Of a DNA stretch of 64,000 nt, positions 41,621 through 50,230 are shown piece by piece. Origin of the DNA: Denitrificimonas caeni DSM 24390 (GTDB taxonomy: Bacteria > Pseudomonadota > Gammaproteobacteria > Pseudomonadales > Pseudomonadaceae); NCBI RefSeq assembly GCF_000421765.1, contig NZ_ATXQ01000002.1, positions 434,001-498,000 on the forward strand. The letters are read 5' to 3'. The stretch's first letter is position 1; every line of letters begins with the position of its first letter. The translations under genes were made by a program, and so were the position numbers. Below the pieces are notes generated by a model that saw only the letters and a program-made list of their open reading frames with translations, did no database searches and was not told the DNA's origin.

Positions 41621-41657
41621 CTAAGTGCAGCATGAATTCAACACATGTTGCACTTAG
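41621..41657. terminator. Strong hairpin after the LprI-like gene
   Basis: Arms CTAAGTGCAGCATG and CATGTTGCACTTAG (one mismatch) enclose nine bases. It lies between the LprI-like gene and the convergent diguanylate cyclase gene. There is no T-run, so it may be a bidirectional end structure without being a classical terminator. Confidence 0.5.
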
Positions 41658-41759
41658 TATTGCTATGTTCGAGAACTCGTTAAAAATAGCGATAAATCCA
41701 AACGCACTGCTGGCTGCATATCGCCAATTTTAGAGCTCACTCAGAGCGAGTCTAGCTTT

Positions 41760-42890
41760 TTACTCTGCTAAATTATAAAACCTGATCGAGTTACGGCCGC
41801 TTTCTTTGGCTCTATACATAGATATATCAGCTTGTTTAAGCAATTCTTCTACGCCGGACTCTTGCCCTGTAAACAACGTCACGCCGATGCTCGCCGTACA
41901 TCTGTGTTCTACGCATGCGCAACTCTTGCTCTCACTATTTACGGTTAGCCGATAAAGAGCAGCCAGAGTGAGGCGCATTTTTTCTGCAATAGCCTGAGCT
42001 TGCTTATAAGATTCAACCTCGTCTATCTCCAACTCACTGAGCACCACAATAAACTCATCGCCACCAAAGCGCGCAATCGTATCACTGGCGCGCACACACT
42101 CTTTTAATCTATGCGCCGCTTCAATCAGCAGTAAATCGCCAGCAGCATGGCCATGAGAGTCGTTCACTGGTTTAAAGTTATCCAAGTCAATAAACATCAG
42201 TGCGCCATAAAACCCTTTGCGCTTGCTAGCCGCCATAGCCTGACTTAATCGATCATTGAGCAAATTTCGATTGGGCAAATGAGTCAGATGATCATAGAAA
42301 GCCAGCCGACGTATTTGGTCCTCCATTTGCTTACGCTCAGTTATCTCTCTTGTTACCCCGTAAAAGCCAATGACATTGCCTTGAGAGTCAAACTCGGGGT
42401 TGTAGCATATTTCCCCCCATATCCAGCGGCCATCTTTACAGCGATGCCGAGCTTCGAATGTCACATTGGCTAGCAGCACTCCTCTGTCCTGAGCATCACG
42501 CCTCTGCAAGGAAGCGTTTTTAATTGCGGTAATTCCTTCTTCGTCAAATATTTCAAACACGTGATGCCCGATGACTTCATCAGCTCTATAGCCACGCTGT
42601 TTTTCATCCGCCGGACTGATATAGGTGAAACAATAGTTATGATCCAGCTTCCAGACAACATCAACGACATTTTCCGTCATCAGCCGAAAGTGACTCTCAC
42701 TTTCACGCAATGCCTTTTCAGTTAGTTGGTACTCGATAATCGTGCCAGCAAGCTTTTCCTTGGTAATCTGCAGCTGTTCATTTAGCCCAGATATTGGCAC
42801 AGCCTGTTCAGCAATTTGTGCTTCTAAAATCTGGTTACGCTGCATGAGTTCCTGCATTTGCCGGCTGGCATGTTTGTCATTTGAGTTCAT
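41760..42890 (-). CDS. PAS-GGDEF diguanylate cyclase
   Basis: A 376-residue soluble enzyme making cyclic di-GMP. Residues 10-65 form a coiled coil, 66-185 a PAS domain with its PAC part (RHRCKDGRWIWGEICYNPEF and GVTREITERKQ), and 195-375 a GGDEF domain. The active site is GGDEF at 276-280 and the inhibitory site RASD at 267-270 is intact, so activity and product inhibition are expected. It has no membrane segment, so the PAS domain is likely the sensor. It is the last chromosomal gene before the tRNA-Gly scar. Confidence 0.93.
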   Translation of the reverse strand: MNSNDKHASRQMQELMQRNQILEAQIAEQAVPISGLNEQLQITKEKLAGTIIEYQLTEKALRESESHFRLMTENVVDVVWKLDHNYCFTYISPADEKQRGYRADEVIGHHVFEIFDEEGITAIKNASLQRRDAQDRGVLLANVTFEARHRCKDGRWIWGEICYNPEFDSQGNVIGFYGVTREITERKQMEDQIRRLAFYDHLTHLPNRNLLNDRLSQAMAASKRKGFYGALMFIDLDNFKPVNDSHGHAAGDLLLIEAAHRLKECVRASDTIARFGGDEFIVVLSELEIDEVESYKQAQAIAEKMRLTLAALYRLTVNSESKSCACVEHRCTASIGVTLFTGQESGVEELLKQADISMYRAKESGRNSIRFYNLAE

Positions 42891-43350
42891 ATGCTTTATC
42901 TCAGTAAAACCAGCAGCACAATTCTCTTGGTAATATCATAGTGCCATCCTCCTATGCAGCATTCTCCTTTTTTCATCATAGGTCTAGGCTTTTTACTGCC
43001 TCATGCGCAGACTAAAACTTACTAAAGTCACCCAACAGGCCATAGAGAAGACGCGAAGATGCTTTAATTTACTGCTGGCGAATGAAACATCAACATTCAA
43101 CTTAATGATCTGCTTGATAATTTTAGACCATGATTTACATCGCCGCTGCGAGTTTCCAAGGAAGAGGCTCGCAGCAAAATTAATGACTAGGCAACTTGTT
43201 GCTTTTTCTTTCAAAACACAGAAATACCAACAAGCACGCGCTGGAGCGAAAACAGAAACGAACAAGTGAGGTATTGGATAATATACGGCTAGGACAGCCA
43301 AGACAGGATCAAAAAAATTTAAAGTAAATAACTAAACAACAGACGAAAAA
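42891..43350. other. Intergenic stretch without a supported gene
   Basis: About 460 bases between the diguanylate cyclase start and the tRNA terminator. Two overlapping frames of about 90-100 codons on opposite strands (43003-43269 plus, 42993-43301 minus) show no family features and no good ribosome site. They could be remnants, but I see no evidence for a gene. Confidence 0.4.
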
Positions 43351-43370
43351 AAAGAGCCCTTAGGCTCTTT
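43351..43370 (-). terminator. Terminator of the truncated tRNA-Gly gene
   Basis: A perfect eight-base stem (AAAGAGCC and GGCTCTTT, four-base loop) is followed on the minus strand by TTTTTTTTC. It lies 25 bases after the 3' end of the tRNA-Gly fragment, where a tRNA terminator is expected, and remains intact although the gene lost its 5' half. Confidence 0.85.
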
Positions 43371-43394
43371 CTTCTTTTAGCTTGACGCCAAATT

Positions 43395-43440
<46 letters not shown>

Positions 43441-43658
43441 ACCCACCAACCTAAATGGCTTTAAACGACTTAGCCCTACATCATGCTATTCTATTGGCTG
43501 CAGGTGATTTTATATTCAAAAAACACCAACGTCAACTTAAGACAATTTAAAGACTTTTGACAATAGTGACACCGATAAAATCGGTGTATTAAAACCACAA
43601 CCTATTCACTATCAAGCTAGATAATCACTAATGATTATTTATTACTCCTCCTTTTTTA
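43441..43658. other. Island left-end DNA without a gene
   Basis: A 218-base AT-rich stretch between the tRNA scar and the left end of the ISL3 element. No gene seen. It probably represents the terminal part of the integrated island. Confidence 0.4.
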
Positions 43659-43682
43659 GGGTAAGCGGATTAAATGGTTGAT
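43659..43682 (+). repeat. Left inverted repeat of the ISPpu12-type element
   Basis: The repeat starts GGGTAAGCGGATTAAATGGT and ends GTTGAT. It matches the reverse complement of the right end at all but three of its 24 positions. Confidence 0.85.
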
Positions 43683-43745
43683 CTTACCTTTGCATGAGAG
43701 TGAGACAGACCGGCATCTCATCGGATTATCTGGTTGATGCTTCAC

Positions 43746-44153
43746 CTACTGCTGGTGCATGTTTCCTTCGCTAATTCCAGCAAGAACCCCACACGCCTCA
43801 ACTTCCCGGTCATCGTTGCAACTCGCTCTCAGTGAAACGAGTTGTTTCTCAAGCGCTTGCAGAGCGGTTATCTGCGACCGCACATGAGAGATGTGATCAT
43901 CGAGCAAGGTGTTGACGGCGGTACAAGGCTGATGAGGGTCGTCCTGATAGCTCTGTAGTTCGTGAATCTCAGCCAGTGACAGGCCCAGGATTCTGCAGCG
44001 ACGGATGAAGGCCAGCCCCTCACCATGCTTCTCGGTATAGACACGGTAACCGTTGTCCTGCCGATCAGGCGGCGGCAACAAGCCCTGCTGTTCATAGAAG
44101 CGGATCGTCTGTGTTTCGACCCCTACCAACTGCGCCAACTGACCAATGCGCAT
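43746..44153 (-). CDS. cadR: CadR/PbrR-like MerR-family heavy-metal regulator
   Basis: A 135-residue MerR regulator. The N-terminal winged helix (MRIGQLAQLVGVETQTIRFY) is followed by a dimerisation helix and metal-binding Cys at 77 (PHQPCTAVN), 112 (RASCNDD) and 121 (EACGVL). This spacing is that of Cd/Pb-sensing CadR and PbrR proteins. The His-rich tail seen in some CadR proteins is absent. The ATG at 44153 has GGAGGA five bases upstream. It is divergent from the cation transporter gene and should activate it. Confidence 0.85.
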   Translation of the reverse strand: MRIGQLAQLVGVETQTIRFYEQQGLLPPPDRQDNGYRVYTEKHGEGLAFIRRCRILGLSLAEIHELQSYQDDPHQPCTAVNTLLDDHISHVRSQITALQALEKQLVSLRASCNDDREVEACGVLAGISEGNMHQQ

Positions 44154-44184
44154 CAGCCTCCTCCCCAACGGATTCTTTACTCTA

Positions 44185-44215
44185 TTGACCTTATAGTAGC
44201 TTTATAGTTTTAAAT
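44185..44215 (+). promoter_or_regulatory. MerR-type promoter/operator of the cation transporter operon
   Basis: TTGACC (-35, 44185) and TTAAAT (-10, 44210) are separated by 19 bases, longer than the normal 17, as in MerR-controlled promoters. The spacer contains the imperfect dyad CTTATAGTAGCTTTATAG. It lies before the transporter start and next to divergent cadR. Confidence 0.75.
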
Positions 44216-44248
44216 GGTACCACAACATTGTTCAAGTGGAGTCGTATC

Positions 44249-45145
44249 ATGAGCAAATCCTGTGGTGGCGCCTGTGGCGGTGATGCAACGTCCGCAGCGG
44301 ATACCGATATACAGGCCTCCTCCGAGGCGCCAGGGAGATGGGTCAGTGTTTATGCCGTGCCGAAGATGGACTGTCCATCAGAAGAACGAATGATTCGCCT
44401 AGCCCTGAACGGCTTTGAGGAGATTCGGGCGTTGTCCTTCGACTTGTCGAACCGCCGGCTGAAGGTCGTGCATGACGGCGAGGTCGAGCCCGTCACCTCG
44501 AAACTGAAGACCTTGGGGCTAGGCGCCTCGCTTCAGGAAACCGTCGCTGCAAATCCGGAGACCATCAAGGCCGCCGAGTTTTCGGCAGCTTCTGCTAAGC
44601 AAGAATCCGGGACCCTGCGCTGGTTGCTCGGCATCAATGCACTTCTGTTCGTGGTGGAAATGACTGCCGGTCTGATCGCCCGGTCCACCGGCCTGATTGG
44701 AGAATCCCTGGACAATTTTGCCGATGCGGCGGTGTACGGGCTTGCCCTTTATGCGGTTGGACATAGCGTGAAAATGCAGGTACGTGCCGCGCATCTTGCT
44801 GGTGTACTGCAACTGATCTTGGCTGTGGGCGTACTCATAGAGGTGGTGAGACGCTTTGTATTCGGTAGTGAGCCTGAATCGCTGGTGATGATGGCTATCG
44901 CATTCGTCGCATTGATTGCCAATACCAGTTGTCTGCTGCTCATATCCAAACATCGGGAGGGCGGGGCGCACATGAAGGCAAGCTGGATATTCTCGGCCAA
45001 CGACGTGGTGATCAACCTGGGGGTCATCACCGCCGGCGCTCTGGTCGCGTGGACCGGGTCCAATTATCCGGATCTGATTATCGGCACCATCGCGGGGGTA
45101 ATTGTGCTTAACGGTGCTAGACGCATTCTGGCGCTCAAGGATTAA
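44249..45145 (+). CDS. Cation diffusion-type transporter with N-terminal metal-binding region
   Basis: A 298-residue protein. It begins with a Cys/Gly-rich tail (MSKSCGGACGGD), then an HMA-like domain (VYAVPKMDCPSEERMIRLAL) with a single Cys, and then a cation-efflux domain with six helices. The efflux part contains GLIGESLDNFADAAVYGLALYAVG, where the metal-coordinating Asp residues of CDF proteins lie. It exports divalent metal from the cytoplasm; Cd, Zn or Pb is likely given the CadR-like regulator. The ATG at 44249 has GGAG seven bases upstream. lspA follows four bases after its stop. Confidence 0.82.
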   Translation: MSKSCGGACGGDATSAADTDIQASSEAPGRWVSVYAVPKMDCPSEERMIRLALNGFEEIRALSFDLSNRRLKVVHDGEVEPVTSKLKTLGLGASLQETVAANPETIKAAEFSAASAKQESGTLRWLLGINALLFVVEMTAGLIARSTGLIGESLDNFADAAVYGLALYAVGHSVKMQVRAAHLAGVLQLILAVGVLIEVVRRFVFGSEPESLVMMAIAFVALIANTSCLLLISKHREGGAHMKASWIFSANDVVINLGVITAGALVAWTGSNYPDLIIGTIAGVIVLNGARRILALKD

Positions 45146-45148
45146 GCA

Positions 45149-45661
45149 ATGTCCATTTTTGGCAAACATCTGTCACCGTACGCTCTGTTGTCCATCTCCG
45201 GCCTGCTGGCAGCGTCTGATCAGGCCGTAAAATGGCTGGTGCAACAATCAATGGCATATGGCGAGTCTATTTCAGTGACCTCATTCTTTAACTGGGTACA
45301 CGTATGGAATACCGGTGCCGCATTCAGTCTTTTTGCGAATGGTGGAGGCTGGCAGCGCTACTTTTTTATCGGAATCGCGGTAGTGGTCTCGATTTTTCTG
45401 ATCAAGCTGATCCTTGAAAATCGTCATAAAGGAGAAGCCATCGCTTACAGTCTTATCCTCGGTGGCGCCATGGGCAACCTGATTGACCGGGTCTTTCGCG
45501 GCTATGTTGTGGATTCCTTTGATTTCTATTGGCGAGACTGGCATTGGCCGGCCTTCAACCTGGCTGATATTGCAATTGTCCTCGGTGCCTTACTTTTAGT
45601 TTCCAGCAGCTTGTTGGGTAAAAAAGCAAACACCAATGCCGAGTCGGATGGATCTGACTGA
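45149..45661 (+). CDS. lspA: Lipoprotein signal peptidase carried by the IS
   Basis: A 170-residue aspartyl protease with four membrane helices. The catalytic Asp residues lie in GNLIDRVFRGYVVD and FNLADIAI; NTGAAFSLFAN is the conserved motif after the first helix. It cleaves lipoprotein signal peptides in the inner membrane. This copy is an accessory gene of the ISPpu12-type element, as in lead/cadmium resistance modules where a PbrC-like LspA is present. The chromosomal lspA is not in this window. Confidence 0.9.
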   Translation: MSIFGKHLSPYALLSISGLLAASDQAVKWLVQQSMAYGESISVTSFFNWVHVWNTGAAFSLFANGGGWQRYFFIGIAVVVSIFLIKLILENRHKGEAIAYSLILGGAMGNLIDRVFRGYVVDSFDFYWRDWHWPAFNLADIAIVLGALLLVSSSLLGKKANTNAESDGSD

Positions 45662-45682
45662 CACCTACGCCTATACAACACC

Positions 45683-46971
45683 ATGACCGAACTTCCCGAC
45701 AACATCCTTCACCTGCCGCAATACCAAGTACTGGGCTGCAAATCAACCGACGACGAAATGCACTTCCAGGTGGACGTGCCCGATCCCATCGCCTGCGAGG
45801 AATGCGGCGTGCAGGGTGAGTTCGTACGGTTCGGCAAGCGTGACGTTCCCTATCGTGATCTGCCCATCCACGGCAAGCGGGGCACTCTCTGGGTGGTCCG
45901 CCGCCGATACACCTGCCGGGCCTGCAAGACAACATTCAGGCCCCAGCTACCGGAGATGGTGGACGGATTCCGTATGACACTGCGGCTGCATGAGTACGTG
46001 GAGAAGGAATCCTTCAACCACCCCTACACCTTTGTGGCGGCACAGACCGGCCTGGACGAGAAGACGGTGCGCGACATCTTCAACGCCCGCGCCGAGTTCC
46101 TGGGGCGCTGGCACCGCTTCGAGACGCCCCGCATCCTGGGCATTGACGAGCTATACCTGAACAAGCGCTACCGCTGCATTCTGACCAACATTGAGGAGCG
46201 AACCCTGCTCGACCTGCTGGCCACCCGCCGCCAGGACGTGGTGACCAACTACCTGATGAAGCTGAAAGACCGGCAGAAGGTCGAGATCGTCAGCATGGAC
46301 ATGTGGAACCCCTACCGGGCAGCGGTCAAGGCTGTGCTGCCCCAGGCCCGTATCGTGGTCGATAAGTTCCATGTGGTGCGCATGGCCAACGATGCCCTAG
46401 AGAGAGTGCGCAAGGGCCTCAGAAAGGAGCTGAAACCGTCCCAGAGCGGACTCTCAAGGGAGACCGGAAAATCCTGCTGAAACGCGCTCACGAAGTCTCA
46501 GACCGGGAGCGCCTCATCATGGAGACCTGGACAGGCGCGTTCCCGCAACTGCTGGCCGCCTACGAGCACAAGGAGCGCTTCTACGGCATCTGGGACGCCA
46601 CCACACGGCTCCAGGCAGAAGCCGCCCTGGACGAGTGGATAGCCACCATCCCGAAGGGCCAAAAGGAAGTCTGGAGCGATCTGGTCAGGGCAGTGGGAAA
46701 CTGGCGCGAAGAGACCATGACCTACTTCGAGACGGACATGCCCGTCACCAACGCTTACACGGAGTCCATCAACCGACTGGCCAAGGACAAGAACCGTGAA
46801 GGGCGCGGTTACTCCTTCGAGGTGATGCGGGCACGAATGCTCTACACCACGAAGCACAAGAAGAAGGCACCGACTGCGAAGGTCTCTCCTTTCTACAAGA
46901 AAACCATCGGTTACGGACTGTCGGACTTCGCAGAGGAACTCAACTACGGAGTCGATCTATCAACCATCTGA
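45683..46971 (+). pseudogene. ISL3-family transposase, frameshifted
   Basis: Two frames together give a complete ISL3 transposase of about 429 codons. The first (45683-46480) has the zinc ribbon (CEECGVQGEF, CRACKTTF), DNA-binding part and the start of the DDE domain (LGIDELYLNKRY; DKFHVVRM). At about 46442-46446 the DNA reads CCAGAGCGG where CCAGCGG would keep the frame, an insertion of AG. The rest (METWTGAFPQLL to the C-terminus with NAYTESINRLAKDKNREGRG) continues in another frame and holds the last catalytic Glu region. Transposition by this copy is therefore unlikely unless frameshifting occurs. Confidence 0.88.
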
Positions 46972-47005
46972 GGGTGGTATCAGATTGATGGGGTGAAGGT
47001 GCCCC

Positions 47006-47029
47006 ATCAACCATTAAATCCGTATACCC
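47006..47029 (-). repeat. Right inverted repeat of the ISPpu12-type element
   Basis: Read on the minus strand it starts GGGTATACGGATTTAATGGT and ends GTTGAT, pairing with the left end. It lies 35 bases after the transposase stop. Confidence 0.85.
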
Positions 47030-47044
47030 CTATTTATTAGCCCT

Positions 47045-47302
47045 TTAAGGCTTTACTTTGATATGCAACCTGAGCAGTTTAGTTAGTGGTTGATAATCAG
47101 GCTCTTTTTGTCTTGCTGCCAAACAAGCTTGCGCCATCTGCTCGCCAGAAACGCCTGACCACTCAAAAGCATAGCCATGTAGCGCGACCAACTCCTGTTG
47201 AGTACAGTCGGCTAATAGGTTTTCATCATACAACTCAGAAAAAATCTCACTGGCAACTTTTTCAATTGATTAGCCATTAGGCGACACAATCAGTCTCACC
47301 AT
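47045..47302 (-). pseudogene. Short unrecognised gene with one in-frame stop
   Basis: On the minus strand a frame of 85 codons begins at an ATG (47302, MVRLIVSPNG), meets TAA at codon 11 (47270-47272) and continues as SIEKVASEIFSELYDENL through to HIKVKP with a normal stop. The shorter frame from 47233 gives 62 residues (YDENLLADCTQQELVALHGYAF...). No family is recognised and no strong ribosome site is seen. It may be a decayed gene or chance. Confidence 0.3.
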
Positions 47303-47374
47303 AGTAGAAAGTTGACAGTGGCCATTGCAGCATGGTAACTAGCTATAAGCTTATTTATCAGTACCTTAGACTTT

Positions 47375-47983
47375 ATGGAAAACTCACAAAAACAGCTTGA
47401 ACTGCTAAAGCTCGGCGAAAAAATCAGCAATAAATCTTTCAACTCATCTAAAGAAAAGCTCATCTGCCATCCAGAAGCTTTACCTGCTTTCGAAGCATGG
47501 AGCGCTGTAAAAAAACATGATTTAAAGCATGATGCTATTCCCGATCAGATAAAAGATTTCTACGTCAGAACAGCAAATAAAGTGGCCGTTGTCACTGAAG
47601 AGCAATCATCTACTACTAATAAACAAGCTCGGCAAACTCTGTACTTTTTGAATGGATTTGACACGATTCAACAAATCATCCATTTAGACATTAGCAAACT
47701 ACCCATGACTCTTATATCAAGCCCGAACCCTGAAGCTATTCTTCAGCATTCATGGTTTGAAGTAGCAAAACTAATGTTTTTACCCCTTGAGCGCAGACTT
47801 GGCTGGGTCTCCTACCGAGACGTCATCAATCAGCTTATGCCACCATTATTAATCAATCAGTTTTTTGGTAAAGACCGCATAACTGTTGAAATGCTTCTAC
47901 AGCTATCGGGTATGGACAAGCGCGCATATGAGCGGATGCGGGCGTGTTACCGAAAAGACCACCCCCAGGTTAATGAAGAGTAA
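47375..47983 (+). CDS. First protein of the recombinase trio, unrecognised (202 aa)
   Basis: A 202-residue soluble protein, not recognised as an enzyme. It has mixed charge and ends with a helical part (GKDRITVEMLLQLSGMDKRAYERMRACY) that might bind DNA. It is followed nine bases later by a 745-residue and then a 1040-residue integrase-like gene on the same strand, so it is the first gene of an operon. Three-gene recombinase operons of this kind include the Gamma-Mobile-Trio (GmtX/Y/Z) described from Vibrio; the assignment here is only by gene number and sizes. Confidence 0.6.
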   Translation: MENSQKQLELLKLGEKISNKSFNSSKEKLICHPEALPAFEAWSAVKKHDLKHDAIPDQIKDFYVRTANKVAVVTEEQSSTTNKQARQTLYFLNGFDTIQQIIHLDISKLPMTLISSPNPEAILQHSWFEVAKLMFLPLERRLGWVSYRDVINQLMPPLLINQFFGKDRITVEMLLQLSGMDKRAYERMRACYRKDHPQVNEE

Positions 47984-47992
47984 ACAACCCTT

Positions 47993-50230
47993 ATGATCAG
48001 TGCAGAGCAGACAGAACAACGCATATACAAGCTTATTCCTGAGAGCTCTCCTGACTTTGAGCAAGTCCGATTATATTTAAATAGCTTGCTACGGCTGAAC
48101 ACAGCAGATACCAGCTCCCCTGTTTATCATCCTCCGCTAGACTGGCCTGAGCCAACAATCACCCAGGAGCAGCTTGCAGAGTTGCACCAGCACATAGTCT
48201 CAAAGCAGTTACGTGTTAGATTTCCTGCCAGCGCTTATATAGGCTCACTTGGGTTAGCCGATGATAACGCTACTCTAGAGCATGCAATGGACTGGGCTGC
48301 TATGAATGCCCATGTATTGCTCTCATTGGCAGGAATGGATGAGCGTGAAGATCTACTGAGGGTTTTATGTACACGCTTCCGTCTGCCTCTGAGCACCCCA
48401 AATCGCTACGGCTGGCTTTGGTCGACTTTGCCCAAAATAGAGTGCAACTGGAAACAGTTAACCGAGCTTCTTGAAAGTCAAAAAAAAGATCCTTTCCTAA
48501 ATAATGATGCAGTCAATGAGATTATTCCAAGCGATGCATACGCCAGACTCGGAGAAATTCATCATGCTTATGACACAGCGCTAACCAAAAAAGCTAAAAT
48601 CGATCGTTTTAATGCTGGACCGAGACAGAAGCTAAAGTTTCCTTACCGCTTACCATTAACACCAGAGGCTGATAGCACACTACATAGGCTGAGCTTCCCT
48701 ATAAAAAACCCTGTACTGCAGGTCAATCAAGATGAGCAAAGGTTTGATGACCCACAAACAGAGCGATTAATTGACGCCAGCAAAGATACGCCAGAGTTTA
48801 TTAAAGACTCAGCAGCAGCCCAAGCATTTACTACTAGACTCACTTCAGCACATATTGCACGCCGCTCTTTCGAACTTTATAGCGAACCCAGTATATTACT
48901 TCCAGAACAGGTACAGGCTCTATTCAGCTCTCTACACACGTCTATAACTGATAGCACCTACACTAATGAAGACCACCAAGCTGACGTACTCATACTTCTA
49001 AGTTTACTAACGAGTACGGCTATAAAAGACTTGCAAAGTATCAAATCATTCATCAACAGCAAGCATATTGTCAGTTATAAAAACAAAAAAAATAGTAACA
49101 ACTTGTTGTGGAAAGTCGACTTAGAGGTACCCAGTTCAGGTCGAAAATATCATCAACATCATTTAGAAAGAAACAAAAAGTTCTTTTATCTTCCACTACC
49201 ACCACTATTGCATGGAACAATTAAAAACGGACTACACGCCTCAGATAAACTAAAAAACATTGAGGATCGAATAAAGTTTCATGCTAACCGTTCTGGAATT
49301 GTATTATTATCAGCTGGTCGTATAGCATCTGCCTTGCATACCATTATTAGACGTCATACTGATGATAAAATTCTAGCTGATTTAATATGTGGCTACAGCC
49401 CTAAACATTCATCTGCTTTGTATTATTCTAGTTATTCATCAAATGAAATATTTAGAATATACAAAAAATCAATATCATTCTTATCAGCCAATACCAACCT
49501 TAATCTCGACTATTTAAGTTTTAAATTAAATATTAGCTCCGGTAGTCAAAGTTTACTTACAGTTCAAGCAGCAACTGATTTCATGAGCGTTCTTTTACAA
49601 AGCGCTAATAACTCTAAAGATAAAATAAACAAACACAACGCTCTAACATGTTGGCTTTGGTACGCAATTTTACTGCTGACTTCTATTCGCCCTGTAAATC
49701 ACATCCCAGGCATGTTGAGTCAAATAGACTTAGAAACCGGCTTACTATGGGTATCAGACAAGGAGGCTCGTAGTACCAGCGCTGGGCGAATCGTTCCAAT
49801 CTGTGACTTTTTAAACCGAGCAATAAAGGGCTATCTAAATTACTTGAATGACTTAAAAACCAGCCTAGGCCTAGAAGATGCCACATTAGCCGATATTCTT
49901 GATCAGCTAGAACATAGCAAATATCCCCTTCTTTTTTTTCGTACTGAAGCAGCCTGGGAAGCGGCTCAGCCAGTACACATTATTAAGCTCACAGAAGGTT
50001 TACCCGTGTACCCTTTAAATTGGACACGCCATTTTGGGCGCTCATTTTTATCTGGCCTTCAACCCGACTTTATTATTAACGCTGCTTTTGGCCACGAGGA
50101 CCCCGACCAAGAAACTCTAAATCCTTTTTCCTCAATGCCTTTACAGCAAATAAAACAACTTGCAGGTAGCTATGACAAGCTTGCAGACAGCCTACAGCTA
50201 AAGCTACCTAACGGCTGGTGCGAAGTATGA
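47993..50230 (+). CDS. Second protein of the recombinase trio, integrase-like without catalytic Tyr (745 aa)
   Basis: A 745-residue protein. The C-terminal part shows a tyrosine-recombinase-like pattern: R566 in LLTSIRPVNHIPG, H680 and R683 in TRHFGRSFL, and H701 in FGHEDPDQ. The residue window where the nucleophile Tyr is expected (702-716) has none; the next Tyr is Y727. It therefore looks like a catalytically weakened or accessory recombinase. The N-terminal 500 residues are unrecognised. It overlaps the next gene by four bases (ATGA). Confidence 0.72.
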   Translation: MISAEQTEQRIYKLIPESSPDFEQVRLYLNSLLRLNTADTSSPVYHPPLDWPEPTITQEQLAELHQHIVSKQLRVRFPASAYIGSLGLADDNATLEHAMDWAAMNAHVLLSLAGMDEREDLLRVLCTRFRLPLSTPNRYGWLWSTLPKIECNWKQLTELLESQKKDPFLNNDAVNEIIPSDAYARLGEIHHAYDTALTKKAKIDRFNAGPRQKLKFPYRLPLTPEADSTLHRLSFPIKNPVLQVNQDEQRFDDPQTERLIDASKDTPEFIKDSAAAQAFTTRLTSAHIARRSFELYSEPSILLPEQVQALFSSLHTSITDSTYTNEDHQADVLILLSLLTSTAIKDLQSIKSFINSKHIVSYKNKKNSNNLLWKVDLEVPSSGRKYHQHHLERNKKFFYLPLPPLLHGTIKNGLHASDKLKNIEDRIKFHANRSGIVLLSAGRIASALHTIIRRHTDDKILADLICGYSPKHSSALYYSSYSSNEIFRIYKKSISFLSANTNLNLDYLSFKLNISSGSQSLLTVQAATDFMSVLLQSANNSKDKINKHNALTCWLWYAILLLTSIRPVNHIPGMLSQIDLETGLLWVSDKEARSTSAGRIVPICDFLNRAIKGYLNYLNDLKTSLGLEDATLADILDQLEHSKYPLLFFRTEAAWEAAQPVHIIKLTEGLPVYPLNWTRHFGRSFLSGLQPDFIINAAFGHEDPDQETLNPFSSMPLQQIKQLAGSYDKLADSLQLKLPNGWCEV

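Larger units (their letters stand above)
43659..47029. mobile_element. ISPpu12-type ISL3-family element with metal-resistance cargo
   Basis: The element is bounded by 24-base imperfect inverted repeats, is about 3371 bases long and contains a MerR-type regulator, a cation transporter with N-terminal metal-binding part, lspA and an ISL3 transposase. This set and the length match what is known of ISPpu12 from Pseudomonas putida (about 3.37 kb with merR, czcD-like and lspA passengers). Its GC content is visibly higher than that of its surroundings. The flanking eight bases (CTTTTTTA and CTATTTAT) are not an exact duplication. The transposase is frameshifted. Confidence 0.88.

Noticed and set aside
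42993..43301. Frames of 102 (minus) and 88 (plus) codons before the tRNA-Gly scar
   Set aside because: They overlap each other on opposite strands, lack family features and a ribosome site.
44519..45169. 216-codon minus-strand frame opposite the cation transporter
   Set aside because: High GC of the element opens long antisense frames; the plus strand gene has a promoter, ribosome site and domains.
46498..46857. 119-codon minus-strand frame opposite the ISL3 transposase
   Set aside because: Antisense to the catalytic part of the transposase; no supporting features.
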